Shown here in pieces: positions 7,505-16,681 of a stretch of 64,000 bases of DNA (its first letter is position 1; each line of letters starts with the position of its first letter). The stretch comes from Pseudidiomarina tainanensis. GTDB taxonomy: Bacteria > Pseudomonadota > Gammaproteobacteria > Enterobacterales > Alteromonadaceae. The stretch lies in assembly GCF_004214835.1 (NCBI RefSeq), contig NZ_PIQJ01000002.1:1-64000 (forward strand), given 5' to 3'. The notes beneath the pieces were generated by a model. The model was not told the origin of the DNA. It searched no databases and worked only from the letters and a program-made list of their open reading frames with translations. Both the position numbers and the translations under genes were made by a program.

Positions 7505-8776
7505 ATGCCGAGCCGTAACAGCACGAACGACACCAAACACCTTAAGCTAAGAGGCAACGTCTGGTGGTATCAGCGACGAGTTCCCAAGTCATTACAGCAC
7601 ATATACAAGGGTGACAGCTTCATAAGCTTCAGCTTAAACACAGGTGACATTAGGCTTGCTAAGTCTAAACGTGACCAGTTCAACGGCGAACTAGCTAGCA
7701 AGCAGATGTCAGGAGCTAACCCAGACGCAGCGCGATTCCGTCACATCGTTCGTCACTTACAGGCGGACAAGCAAGACAACCCTTACGAATGGGATGAGCC
7801 TTACGACGTGCGTGAAATTGAACGTGCTGGCGACATAGTGTTCGTTGACGCATACACCACAGTCAATGGGGCGAATGACAAGTCAGCCCATTACGACATT
7901 AGCTTGCGTGAAGCATTGCATAACTGGGAAGTGAAGCACGGTGTAAACAAGTCATTGGAGACTCAACGGAAGGTTCCCAACACTGTGAAGCTGTTTCTGA
8001 ACTTCCTTGAGGTACAAGACGTCAGCTTACAGTCAGTTAGTCGCCGTGACGTGTACGACTTCATTGAGTACCTTGCTCAGCATTACGCTAAAAACACGGT
8101 GTCAGGCCACATCAGCCGACTTAAGGTTGTATGGGAACTAGCAAAGGACAGGTGCGACGTCACAGGAGATAACCCATTTCACGGTCATACGATGGCTGGC
8201 ACAAGCGAAACCAAGAAGTATGAACTGTTTACACCCACTGAGCTTCAGGCCTTGTGTAAGTCATTGGATGAAACGTCTCGCGACCGCAGGCTTATATTCC
8301 TTCTTGGTCTGTTCACTGGCGCTCGGCTTAGTGAGATATGCAACATCAAGGCTGGCAACATCCAGCAAGCTGGGGAACATTACTACTATCACATTGAGAA
8401 AGGTAAGACGAAGGACGCGACACGAAACGTGCCTATACCTTCTGAGCTCGTAGCTGACATGCTAGCGTTGCGCGAAGGTCTAGCTGAAAATGACCTATTG
8501 TTTTCAGTCGATAGCAAGACATACAGTCGCTGGTTCTCCGTGCTGAAGTCCTCCGTAGTAGATGACAGCCGAAAGGTGTTTCATTCCCTCCGTGTAGGCT
8601 TCTCAACCGCACTCAAGCGTTGTGATGTTCATGAGAGATATGCCGCTGAGATTCTTGGTCACAAGCGTGGTGAAACGATGTCGTACGGATATTACGCTAG
8701 GGAGAACGAATTAGCCCTGTTGGCAAGACAATGCGACAAAGCTGTCAGCTATATACAGTCGACTTGGCTGTTATAG
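7505..8776 (+). CDS. Tyrosine recombinase / site-specific integrase
   Basis: Integrase of the element, 423 residues. The N-terminal ~60 residues (LRGNVWWYQRRVPK) resemble the DUF6538-type arm-binding domain. A SAM-like core-binding domain (about 130-225) is followed by the catalytic domain. Catalytic residues seen are Arg274 (TGARLSE), a Lys near 301-303 (KGKTK), His360 and Arg363 (FHSLRVGF), His386 (LGHKRGE) and the nucleophile in the SYGYY segment (394-397, most likely Tyr397). No strong Shine-Dalgarno precedes the ATG. It is adjacent to attL and transcribed inward, the normal arrangement. It would recombine the 19-bp att repeats. Confidence 0.93.
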   Translation: MPSRNSTNDTKHLKLRGNVWWYQRRVPKSLQHIYKGDSFISFSLNTGDIRLAKSKRDQFNGELASKQMSGANPDAARFRHIVRHLQADKQDNPYEWDEPYDVREIERAGDIVFVDAYTTVNGANDKSAHYDISLREALHNWEVKHGVNKSLETQRKVPNTVKLFLNFLEVQDVSLQSVSRRDVYDFIEYLAQHYAKNTVSGHISRLKVVWELAKDRCDVTGDNPFHGHTMAGTSETKKYELFTPTELQALCKSLDETSRDRRLIFLLGLFTGARLSEICNIKAGNIQQAGEHYYYHIEKGKTKDATRNVPIPSELVADMLALREGLAENDLLFSVDSKTYSRWFSVLKSSVVDDSRKVFHSLRVGFSTALKRCDVHERYAAEILGHKRGETMSYGYYARENELALLARQCDKAVSYIQSTWLL

Positions 8777-8811
8777 AAACTGACTAGCGACTGCTTGCAC
8801 AATCGTCGAGC

Positions 8812-8834
8812 ACGTGAGTCCCACAGGCTCACGT
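8812..8834. other. Hairpin after the integrase gene
   Basis: ACGTGAG / CTCACGT, a perfect 7-bp inverted repeat with a 9-nt loop, 36 bp after the integrase stop codon. No T-run follows on either strand, so it is not a standard intrinsic terminator. It may stabilise the mRNA end or be a protein site. Confidence 0.4.
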
Positions 8835-8846
8835 CAATATCAATTG

Positions 8847-8874
8847 TTGACTTCTAGCCCTACCTTGTTACAAA
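8847..8874 (+). promoter_or_regulatory. Candidate promoter for the element's cargo genes
   Basis: TTGACT (8847-8852), a 16-bp spacer and TACAAA (8869-8874), about 73 bp before the lipoprotein ATG. The -10 matches 4 of 6 positions. Identified by hexamer match only. Confidence 0.35.
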
Positions 8875-8947
8875 TACTTGTTGTGCGTGTGATATTTACG
8901 CACTCTCTCAATACACTGAGCCACTGAACGCTTACAAGGGTGAAATT

Positions 8948-9436
8948 ATGAACTATTGGAACTATACGGTCATTGGAGCCACAGCTCTTCTGACTGTCGC
9001 AGGTTGCCAGTCTACGGAGCCTTACCAACCAGCCGTCGTCACTAATGTGGTCGAGGTTTCTGCAAGCCAGCAAGAAATCTATACGAAAGCTAGACAATGG
9101 TTCTCAGAGTACTTCGTGTCTGGGGAGTCAGTGATTGACTATGAAGACGCTGAGTCGGGCACGATAATAGGGAATGGCATAACTACTATCGGAGTCGAGG
9201 AACCGTTTGGGCTTGTTGCATTCAAAGTTGACTTTACCATGCGAGTCGACACAAAGGATGGTAAGTTCAAGGCAGAATATAAAATCAATAAGCACTTAAA
9301 TGTCGGCAGTGGTCAATCAGTTGAGATGTATAGCGTTACAGAGGAAAGGAAAGCGAAAGCAAAGAAGGCCGTTGAAGCTATAACCGCTGACTTACGCCAG
9401 TATATCGACTCTGCTCCGTCAAGCGATGACTGGTAA
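8948..9436 (+). CDS. Cargo lipoprotein, DUF4468-like
   Basis: Predicted lipoprotein of 162 residues. A short signal sequence ends in the lipobox TVAGC with lipidated Cys20; Gln21 at +2 favours outer-membrane sorting. The mature part has a YTKARQWFSEYF helix followed by a YEDAESGTIIGNG strand and a VDFTMRVDTKDGKFK strand, the pattern of DUF4468 (TBP-like fold), a family of unknown function. It is preceded by a plausible promoter and lies 29 bp before the next small gene. It is the only clear envelope protein in the element. A role in surface exclusion or phage defence is possible, but nothing in the sequence shows it. Confidence 0.7.
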   Translation: MNYWNYTVIGATALLTVAGCQSTEPYQPAVVTNVVEVSASQQEIYTKARQWFSEYFVSGESVIDYEDAESGTIIGNGITTIGVEEPFGLVAFKVDFTMRVDTKDGKFKAEYKINKHLNVGSGQSVEMYSVTEERKAKAKKAVEAITADLRQYIDSAPSSDDW

Positions 9437-9465
9437 CTGCTATATAGTGGCTCGGATAATTCCAA

Positions 9466-9876
9466 GTGAACTCTGAGCTAGCTGAGACACTATTGGCGCT
9501 AGTACTGGGCGTCGTCATGATTGCAATTGGCTGGCTGTCCTACGCTAGCAAATTGCGTGCGCTCGATGACCCTAACGACGACTCAGTGTTAGCGCTCGAT
9601 GAGCTAGTCGGTAAATCAAAATTAGAGTCGGGCGGTGAATACCTAGTGCGCATCCATCGTCAAAGTGGAAACCTTCAGAAGGACGACCAATTATTCTCCT
9701 CACCCGAGGCAGCCATAAAAGCCGCTGTCTCTACTTTCAGGCGAGCCAAGATTGAGTTTGCTGTTATGGAGGAAAACAGTTCAGCGGAGATGAGATTCCG
9801 TCGGCCTCATTATCACCACGGAGGTGCGGCAGAAGGCAAGAAAGTAGGCAGAGCCAGAATCTTTAAGATCGGTTAA
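9466..9876 (+). CDS. Small single-pass membrane protein, unknown function
   Basis: Probable gene of 136 residues with a GTG start at 9466, chosen because it keeps the N-terminal membrane segment (about 6-26, LLALVLGVVMIAIGWL). The remainder is a soluble domain with a YLVRIHRQSGNL strand and an SPEAAIKAAVSTFRRAKIEF helix, followed by a His-rich and basic C-terminus (RPHYHHGG). No family was recognised. It lies 29 bp downstream of the lipoprotein gene on the same strand, so the two are probably co-expressed. No clear terminator follows. Confidence 0.55.
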   Translation: MNSELAETLLALVLGVVMIAIGWLSYASKLRALDDPNDDSVLALDELVGKSKLESGGEYLVRIHRQSGNLQKDDQLFSSPEAAIKAAVSTFRRAKIEFAVMEENSSAEMRFRRPHYHHGGAAEGKKVGRARIFKIG

Positions 9877-10184
9877 CACTTCCTAGAGCCTCGAGTCATT
9901 TTAGCAATAAAAATCTGTGAGGTTGTAGAAACGAGTAGCTCAGCTCATTCCCCCCCCGTAGGGCTAGCTTGCACAACACTAAGTTAGACTCAGTGGCTGA
10001 TTATTGACAAGATTAACCTCTAACCTTTTGACACCACAAGAACCTCTGTATCTCAACAAGGTGTACCTCGCTGTCACATGTAACTATGTCATAGTTTTCA
10101 TCTCCGAAACGCTTGACAACCGATCCGATGGCCGATCTACTAAGAGAGTCTAGAGGCTGTTGTCACATAATCGGAGGAAGACCC
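9877..10184. other. Non-coding region before the serine recombinase
   Basis: 308 bp without a credible gene. It contains a C8 tract (9950-9957), three TTGACA hexamers (10004, 10028, 10113) without well-placed -10 elements, and the palindrome at 10082-10096. It may hold the recombinase promoter and its recombination or operator sites. Confidence 0.5.
10082..10096. promoter_or_regulatory. Perfect palindrome upstream of the serine recombinase
   Basis: AACTATG t CATAGTT, a 7-1-7 perfect inverted repeat 88 bp upstream of the recombinase start. Resolvase/invertase genes commonly have their recombination or autoregulatory sites just upstream, so this is a candidate res subsite or operator. Identified from symmetry and position only. 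Confidence 0.45.
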
Positions 10185-10757
10185 ATGCAACGCATCGCCT
10201 ACATTCGTGTATCAAGTGCTGACCAGAACACTGAGCGCCAGCTTGACGGTATCAGCTACGACAAGGAGTTCATCGACAAATGTTCAGGGGGATTGAAGCA
10301 GCGGCCAGCGCTTGACCGTCTATTGGAGCATGTACGCCACGGTGACACAGTGCTTGTCCATAGCATCGACCGCATGGCTCGTAACTTACGTCACCTGCTT
10401 GAGTTGATAGATTCATTCAAAGCCAAAGGCGTGACCGTAGAGTTCGTCAAAGAGTGCATGAGGTTCACACCTGAAAGTAACAACCCAATGCAAGACCTCA
10501 TGCTGCGCGTGATGGGAGCCGTCGGTGAGTTCGAGAAGGCAATGATTAATGAGCGTCAGCGAGAAGGCATCGCACAAGCCAAGGCGAGAGGCGTGTATAC
10601 TGGGGGTAAGCGTAAGGTTAACCACAAGCGCGTAATCTCATTACACCAACAAGGTCTTAAGAAGGCAGCGATTGCACGTGACCTTGGAGTACATTGGCGT
10701 ACAGTTCATCGAATCATTGAAGCTTCTAGTGTGGAAGGGCTTGCCCAAGCGTCATAG
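10185..10757 (+). CDS. Serine recombinase (resolvase/invertase family)
   Basis: Small serine recombinase of 190 residues. The ATG at 10185 was chosen over an upstream in-frame ATG because it has GGAGG 7 nt before it and gives the canonical N-terminus. The catalytic domain shows Ser10 (YIRVSSADQN), the VHSIDRMARN motif with the conserved Asp and Arg, and the ERQREGIAQAKARGVYTGG dimer-helix end. A C-terminal helix-turn-helix (about 150-180, KKAAIARDLGVHWRTVHRI) binds DNA. It is complete for a resolvase or DNA invertase and has no large-serine-integrase extension. Next to a tyrosine integrase it may resolve dimers, invert a segment or act in replication control of the circular form (inference). 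Confidence 0.9.
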   Translation: MQRIAYIRVSSADQNTERQLDGISYDKEFIDKCSGGLKQRPALDRLLEHVRHGDTVLVHSIDRMARNLRHLLELIDSFKAKGVTVEFVKECMRFTPESNNPMQDLMLRVMGAVGEFEKAMINERQREGIAQAKARGVYTGGKRKVNHKRVISLHQQGLKKAAIARDLGVHWRTVHRIIEASSVEGLAQAS

Positions 10758-10773
10758 AGGCCTCTAAATGAGC

Positions 10774-10838
10774 CTGTAAGATCGTGCAAGCGCTGAGGCT
10801 ATACGATGGTAGCGACAAGCTCGCAGCCGATCTTACAG
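10774..10838. repeat. Perfect 11-bp inverted repeat with 43-nt loop
   Basis: CTGTAAGATCG (10774-10784) and CGATCTTACAG (10828-10838) are exact reverse complements. The loop contains further short complementary pieces. It begins 17 bp after the serine recombinase stop codon, so it may be a recombination site, an RNA structure or an mRNA 3' end. Confidence 0.7.
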
Positions 10839-10993
10839 AGCGTCCTAGGCGCTTACTTGTCTCACCCTGCTTAAAATCTGAAGGGCTGACACGGTGACTA
10901 TCATAAAGCAGCCACACAGCAACGCCTATCGAACGACTCAAAGCCCTGTAAATAACGGGCTCAGGCAGGTCACACACCTATGGGTGGGAAACT

Positions 10994-11014
10994 AAAAAAA
11001 AGACTCAAAGTCTT
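10994..11014 (-). terminator. Weak minus-strand terminator inside the element
   Basis: On the minus strand AAGACT TTG AGTCTT is followed by T6 (T8 counting the stem end). The stem is only 6 bp. It is the first terminator-like structure met by transcripts that read out of groEL into the element, so it could replace the displaced groESL terminator. Confidence 0.4.
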
Positions 11015-11082
11015 ACTATGCAAGAACTTTTAGCTGCCACTCAGCTTACCTCTATCGTTGGACTATCATGTCTGACCGACCT

Positions 11083-11147
11083 GTCATCTTAAGGGGGCAT
11101 GACAGGAATCGTGGGGGTAAGGGGGCATACTCTAAGTCATCTTAAGG
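11083..11147. repeat. Short direct repeats (GTCATCTTAAGG, TAAGGGGGCAT)
   Basis: GTCATCTTAAGG occurs at 11083-11094 and 11136-11147, and TAAGGGGGCAT at 11090-11100 and 11118-11128. Further CTTAAG hexamers follow at about 11154 and 11270. The clustering looks like protein-binding iterons, but no initiator gene is present. Confidence 0.55.
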
Positions 11148-11492
11148 TCTTCCCTTAAGTCTTCTCAGAGTCTAGTTATTGGTAATAATCAATAATGATT
11201 GAGACTAAACATGAACTACAGGTCTTCTTTACGATGACTCTAGGTTAACCAGTAATGGTCTTAAGCTCACCCTAGAGCTATCTTAAAGCCAACCTGATGC
11301 ATTATGAGTTAAGGCAAGTTGTCAGTAATAATCTGTCAGCCACTGTCGCAGCATTACGCTTACTATGCTTCCCCCATGCTAGTCCCCGTTTGTGCTAGTC
11401 TCAGGCAACAAATTGACTTTAAGTTGTTCCTACCGCATTCAGCTCTCAATGAGTAGTAGTAATAAGCGACTGTAACTAAGTGGAAATAGTCA

Positions 11493-11520
11493 TTGGCGTC
11501 AGATCTGTTATGTTGATAAT
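11493..11520 (+). promoter_or_regulatory. Candidate promoter for a small RNA
   Basis: TTGGCG (11493-11498), a 16-bp spacer and GATAAT (11515-11520; 5 of 6 matches), followed about 95 bp later by a strong plus-strand terminator. Identified by hexamer match. Confidence 0.35.
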
Positions 11521-11526
11521 CCAACG

Positions 11527-11652
11527 CCTCTGGCAGAACAACAAGAGGCAACTGTGAGCCAGCATAGAACATAGAGCCTTGCATGACGTGAACCAAACAA
11601 CACTAGAACATCTAGCCTCAGCGACTATAACAAGTCACTGGGGCTTTTTTTC
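11527..11652 (+). ncRNA. Candidate small RNA of the integrative element
   Basis: The interval between a plausible promoter and a good intrinsic terminator is about 125 nt and has no reading frame with a start and Shine-Dalgarno. It opens with a GCCTCT / AGAGGC hairpin (11526-11531 and 11544-11549) and ends in the terminator stem. On the opposite strand it would be the 3' extension of groESL read-through. Existence is inferred from signals only. Confidence 0.3.
11615..11652 (+). terminator. Intrinsic terminator, plus strand
   Basis: A 13-position stem, AGCCTCAGCGACT against AGTCACTGGGGCT, with one mismatch and one G-T pair, a 6-nt loop, then T7. It is a strong terminator with no coding gene upstream on the plus strand for about 850 bp, which is why a non-coding transcript is suspected. 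Confidence 0.75.
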
Positions 11653-11744
11653 AGGTTAGTTCCATGAACAAACAGCGGCCAACCTATACGCAAAGAAAAG
11701 GGACGGAGCGCTAACCCCATCCCTTCTTACTGTACTACATGAAT

Positions 11745-11775
11745 GTCTACATCTCTGTCTACATTAGCGTCTACA
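11745..11775. repeat. Right arm-type integrase sites, three GTCTAC repeats at 12-bp period
   Basis: GTCTAC at 11745, 11757 and 11769, with the same spacing and orientation as the left array. The block 11755-11775 matches 7481-7501 at 20 of 21 positions. It lies about 50 bp inside attR. Confidence 0.75.
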
Positions 11776-11822
11776 AGCAACGCTAACACATTGATTTATA
11801 TAGACATCGCTGGGCAAGCTTT

Positions 11823-13766
<1,944 letters not shown>

Positions 13767-13854
13767 CGTTGATAACTCCTAAACCTAAGGTTTGTGGTTG
13801 ATAACTCTGCTTCAGGGATGAGCTGAAGCTGTTAAAAAATTTGTTGTGCCCCTG

Positions 13855-13882
13855 TTATGGGGGGTAAAAAATTGATATCAAG
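13855..13882 (-). promoter_or_regulatory. Sigma-32 heat-shock promoter of groESL
   Basis: On the minus strand CTTGATA (13876-13882), a 13-bp spacer and CCCCATAA (13855-13862). This is very close to the RpoH consensus CTTGAAA-N13-CCCCATNT. The 5' UTR then holds a GCTTCAG / CTGAAGC hairpin (about 13809-13829) before the groES Shine-Dalgarno. Confidence 0.85.
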
Positions 13883-13944
13883 GTTTTCTGATAAATTTTT
13901 TTTGTTTTCGTATACTGACCAAAATTTAACGAATGGGTGTATGT

Positions 13945-14268
13945 ATGACGACAGAATATCGTTTAGTGATTTGTAGTTGTCCTGATAAACATGTAGCCAA
14001 AGCTTTAGCAGATAAGATACTTCGCGCACGACATGCGGCATGCATCAATATTTCAGCACCCTGCACATCCATGTACTGGTGGGATGACCACATTCATGCC
14101 GATGAAGAAGTTTTGCTACAAATCAAGACAACCGTCGGTTCACTTGATGCACTATTTGAACTCATTCAAACTGCGCATCCGTACGATGTTCCAGAAATTG
14201 TGGCTCTCGCTATTACCGAGGGCTCAGAAAGCTATTTAAATTGGATTACACAGGTCACCCAATCATGA
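13945..14268 (+). CDS. cutA: Divalent-cation tolerance protein CutA
   Basis: Trimeric ferredoxin-fold protein of the CutA1 family, 107 residues from the ATG at 13945; an ATG four codons upstream (13933) is possible but has no ribosome-binding site. The conserved CxN-type strand (ACINISAP), YWW segment, LLQIKTT and HPYDVPEI motif are present. The molecular role is unsettled; it was linked to copper tolerance in E. coli. Its stop overlaps the dsbD start (ATGA), and the same cutA-dsbD order occurs in E. coli. Confidence 0.95.
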   Translation: MTTEYRLVICSCPDKHVAKALADKILRARHAACINISAPCTSMYWWDDHIHADEEVLLQIKTTVGSLDALFELIQTAHPYDVPEIVALAITEGSESYLNWITQVTQS

Positions 14269-16040
14269 AGTCAATGTGGTTTCGAAGCTTACTTGTTATG
14301 TTGTCGCTGTGGCTGGTATTGCCATCGATTGCTGTTGCCCAGGCCCAGTTTGAACTGGGACAAGATGACCCGTTCGCCCAACAAAACCAGTTTCTACCGG
14401 TTGATGATGCATTTCAGTTCGACTTTCGTCAGCAAGGCGACGTACTCACGCTAAGTTGGGAGATTGCTGATAGCTACTATATGTACCAGCACCGGTTCGT
14501 CATCAAAACACCGGTTCAGTTGAAGCAAGAGCCACAGTTGCCAGAGGGCGAAGCTCACTTTGATGAGTTCTTCGGTGAAACAATTGTCTACCGCGAATTT
14601 GTCGAACTAACCTATCAATTAAGCCAAGCGAGCCCTGATCAAGCGTTTACTATTTCATATCAAGGTTGTGCTGATGCTGGCTTATGTTATCCGCCCACTG
14701 AAAAGACCATTTATCTCAACGCTGTGAAAGGCGATGGTTCAGTCGCCATTGATTTCCAGCAGGTCACCGAAAATTCGCAACAAACCACTTCATCGACATT
14801 TTTTGATGCGATCATCGAGAAGCCCTTATGGCTAGTTTTATTGCTCTTTGTAGTGCTGGGTATTGGTTTGGCGTTTACCCCATGTGTATTGCCGATGTAT
14901 CCGATTATTTCCGCGATCATTATGGGACAGACTGGCGCCGGCACTAGCCAACCAAAGCAACTAAGTACCCACCGCGCTTTCACCTTAAGCCTTGCGTACG
15001 TACAAGGCATGGCCATTACTTATTCGGTATTAGGAGTGGTCGTTGCACTGGCAGGATTACGCTACCAAGCGATGCTACAACATCCTGCAATACTCATTAC
15101 CTTAGCAGTCGTGTTTGTGCTGCTTGCGCTAAGTATGCTTGGCGCCTACACATTACAATTACCACAACGATGGCAAAATTACCTCAATCAGCTCAGCCAA
15201 TCACAACGCGGTGGCGCGCATCGTAGCGTGTTCACCATGGGAGCAATTTCTGGGTTAATCGCTTCACCATGTACTACCGCGCCGCTATCAGGCGTACTTT
15301 TGTTTATTGCGCAATCGGGTGACCTCACCATTGGCGCCGCCGTTCTCTACGCCTTAAGTGTGGGTATGGGACTCCCGTTACTGGCTTTCGGTGTTACTGG
15401 CGGCAAGCTGCTGCCAAAAGCTGGTGCGTGGATGAATACCATCAAACGGGTGTTCGGAGTGGTGTTGTTGGGCGTTGCCATTGTGCTAGTCGAGCGACTA
15501 ATTCCCTACGTTGTTGCTGATTGGCTCTGGGTTATCTTTATTGCAGCAAGTGCGGCTTATTTAATTCAAGCCGATGTCCGTGAGCTTTCTCGGAAAGTCG
15601 CAGCTCGTTTCGTCGCTATTTGGATTATCATCGGTGGCGTACTTTTATATAGCTGGTGGCCACAGTCACACCACACGCTGCCGTTTGTTCAAGTGTCATC
15701 GGTTGCTGAAATTCAACAGCAATTAGCAACGGCAGCTCGTAATGATCAGGTTGTGATGCTGGATCTTTATGCCGATTGGTGCGTTGCGTGTAAAGAATTT
15801 GAACGGGACACGTTCTCTGCCGAACAGGTAGCCAATGCAACAGCGGATGTTGTGCTATTGCAGGCCGATGTAACCGCTAATACAGCATCAAACAATGCCA
15901 TTTTAAGCGAATATCAAGTGCTCGGCTTGCCGACAATTCTGTTCTTTAAAGCAGAACAGGAAATAAATCGCTCGCGGGTGACTGGGTTTATGTCGGCAGA
16001 AAACTTCGCTGAACACATCGAAGAGTTAAAAACACGTTAA
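14265..16040 (+). CDS. dsbD: Thiol:disulfide interchange protein DsbD
   Basis: Inner-membrane reductant conduit that passes electrons from cytoplasmic thioredoxin to periplasmic DsbC, DsbG and CcmG. It has 591 residues from the ATG at 14265, which overlaps the cutA stop (ATGA). It has a signal peptide (1-26), an N-terminal immunoglobulin-like alpha domain with the Cys pair CADAGLC, eight membrane segments with the paired Cys in FTPCVLP and ASPCTTAP, and a C-terminal thioredoxin domain with ADWCVACK. All six redox cysteines are present. It could support cytochrome c maturation, relevant to the two-heme c nitrite reductase encoded in this window. Confidence 0.96.
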   Translation: MKSMWFRSLLVMLSLWLVLPSIAVAQAQFELGQDDPFAQQNQFLPVDDAFQFDFRQQGDVLTLSWEIADSYYMYQHRFVIKTPVQLKQEPQLPEGEAHFDEFFGETIVYREFVELTYQLSQASPDQAFTISYQGCADAGLCYPPTEKTIYLNAVKGDGSVAIDFQQVTENSQQTTSSTFFDAIIEKPLWLVLLLFVVLGIGLAFTPCVLPMYPIISAIIMGQTGAGTSQPKQLSTHRAFTLSLAYVQGMAITYSVLGVVVALAGLRYQAMLQHPAILITLAVVFVLLALSMLGAYTLQLPQRWQNYLNQLSQSQRGGAHRSVFTMGAISGLIASPCTTAPLSGVLLFIAQSGDLTIGAAVLYALSVGMGLPLLAFGVTGGKLLPKAGAWMNTIKRVFGVVLLGVAIVLVERLIPYVVADWLWVIFIAASAAYLIQADVRELSRKVAARFVAIWIIIGGVLLYSWWPQSHHTLPFVQVSSVAEIQQQLATAARNDQVVMLDLYADWCVACKEFERDTFSAEQVANATADVVLLQADVTANTASNNAILSEYQVLGLPTILFFKAEQEINRSRVTGFMSAENFAEHIEELKTR

Positions 16041-16075
16041 AACTTGCAGCGAACGGCGGTGATAAGACCAGTATT

Positions 16076-16106
16076 TTGCTGCTTATTTTCATTTTTTCAC
16101 TATAAT
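16076..16106 (+). promoter_or_regulatory. Candidate aroQ-accBC promoter
   Basis: A perfect TATAAT (16101-16106) lies in a T-rich stretch, with TTGCTG (16076-16081) at a long 19-bp spacing. It is followed by the 10-bp hairpin at 16124-16149 in the leader. Confidence 0.45.
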
Positions 16107-16123
16107 GCTGAATTAGGTGTTGA

Positions 16124-16149
16124 ATTAGAGGCCGAACTTGGCCTCTAAT
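16124..16149 (+). other. Strong leader hairpin upstream of aroQ
   Basis: ATTAGAGGCC / GGCCTCTAAT, a perfect 10-bp stem with a 6-nt loop, 36 bp before the aroQ ATG and about 15-20 nt from the probable transcription start. No T-run follows, so it is a leader structure or operator rather than a terminator. Confidence 0.65.
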
Positions 16150-16185
16150 ATCAATCTTGATACGTTCGCAGCAGATCGCAGCATT

Positions 16186-16650
16186 ATGACAGCAAATAAC
16201 GATAAAAAATTCAGAGTGCTTCTACTCAACGGCCCTAACTTGAACTTGTTAGGTACGCGTGAGCCAGAAATCTATGGCAGCGACACCCTCGATAAGATTG
16301 AGCATCGCTTACGCGAACACGCTGAGTCAATGGGCATCACCCTTGATTGCCGGCAATCCAATGCCGAGCACCAGTTGATTGACTGGGTTCATGAAGCGCG
16401 CACATCACACGTCGATTACATCATTATTAACCCTGGCGCCTACACACACACTAGCATCGCTTTGCGTGATGCATTGGCTGGGGTAGCAATACCATTTACT
16501 GAAATACATCTTTCCAATATTCACGCTCGCGAAGAATTTCGTCAGCATTCCTTTTTAGCCGATGTTGCTGTTGGTGTGATTTGTGGTTTCGGTGCGCAAG
16601 GTTATGACTTTGCGTTACAAGCCGCCAAGCACTTTTTAAGCAAGCAATAA
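16186..16650 (+). CDS. aroQ: Type II 3-dehydroquinate dehydratase
   Basis: Dodecameric shikimate-pathway enzyme converting 3-dehydroquinate to 3-dehydroshikimate. It has 154 residues from the ATG at 16186; an in-frame TTG at 16138 lies inside the leader hairpin and is rejected. Family motifs seen are [18 protein letters not shown] with the active-site Tyr and Arg, [34 protein letters not shown] with the catalytic His, and [17 protein letters not shown]. It is followed 31 bp later by accB, the common aroQ-accB-accC order of gammaproteobacteria. Confidence 0.96.
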   Translation: MTANNDKKFRVLLLNGPNLNLLGTREPEIYGSDTLDKIEHRLREHAESMGITLDCRQSNAEHQLIDWVHEARTSHVDYIIINPGAYTHTSIALRDALAGVAIPFTEIHLSNIHAREEFRQHSFLADVAVGVICGFGAQGYDFALQAAKHFLSKQ

Positions 16651-16681
16651 CGAACACAAACCATTGGGGTCATAACAGATC

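Larger units (their letters stand above)
10758..11822. other. 1-kb non-coding, repeat-rich right half of the element
   Basis: No convincing gene. Short reading frames at 10726-10977 and 11363-11596 (minus) have no recognisable domain. The region has an 11-bp inverted repeat (10774-10838), a weak minus-strand hairpin with T8 (10994-11014), repeated 12-mers and 11-mers rich in CTTAAG (11083-11147), a plus-strand terminator (11615-11652) and the right arm sites. The content fits a replication or transfer locus, a small RNA, or regulatory DNA; which one cannot be decided from sequence. Confidence 0.6.

Noticed and set aside
9950-9957. C8 tract as a phase-variation switch
   Set aside because: It lies in non-coding DNA, not in a gene or between promoter hexamers, so no switching target is evident.
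10726-10977. 83-codon minus-strand reading frame in the element
   Set aside because: It overlaps the serine recombinase end and the inverted repeat, has no recognisable domain, and its composition looks like an antisense frame.
11363-11596. 77-codon minus-strand reading frame in the element
   Set aside because: No ribosome-binding site or domain recognised, and it overlaps the candidate sRNA and its promoter. It cannot be excluded entirely.
16138-16185. Upstream TTG start for aroQ
   Set aside because: It falls in the loop of the leader hairpin and adds 16 residues absent from the family; the ATG at 16186 gives the normal N-terminus.
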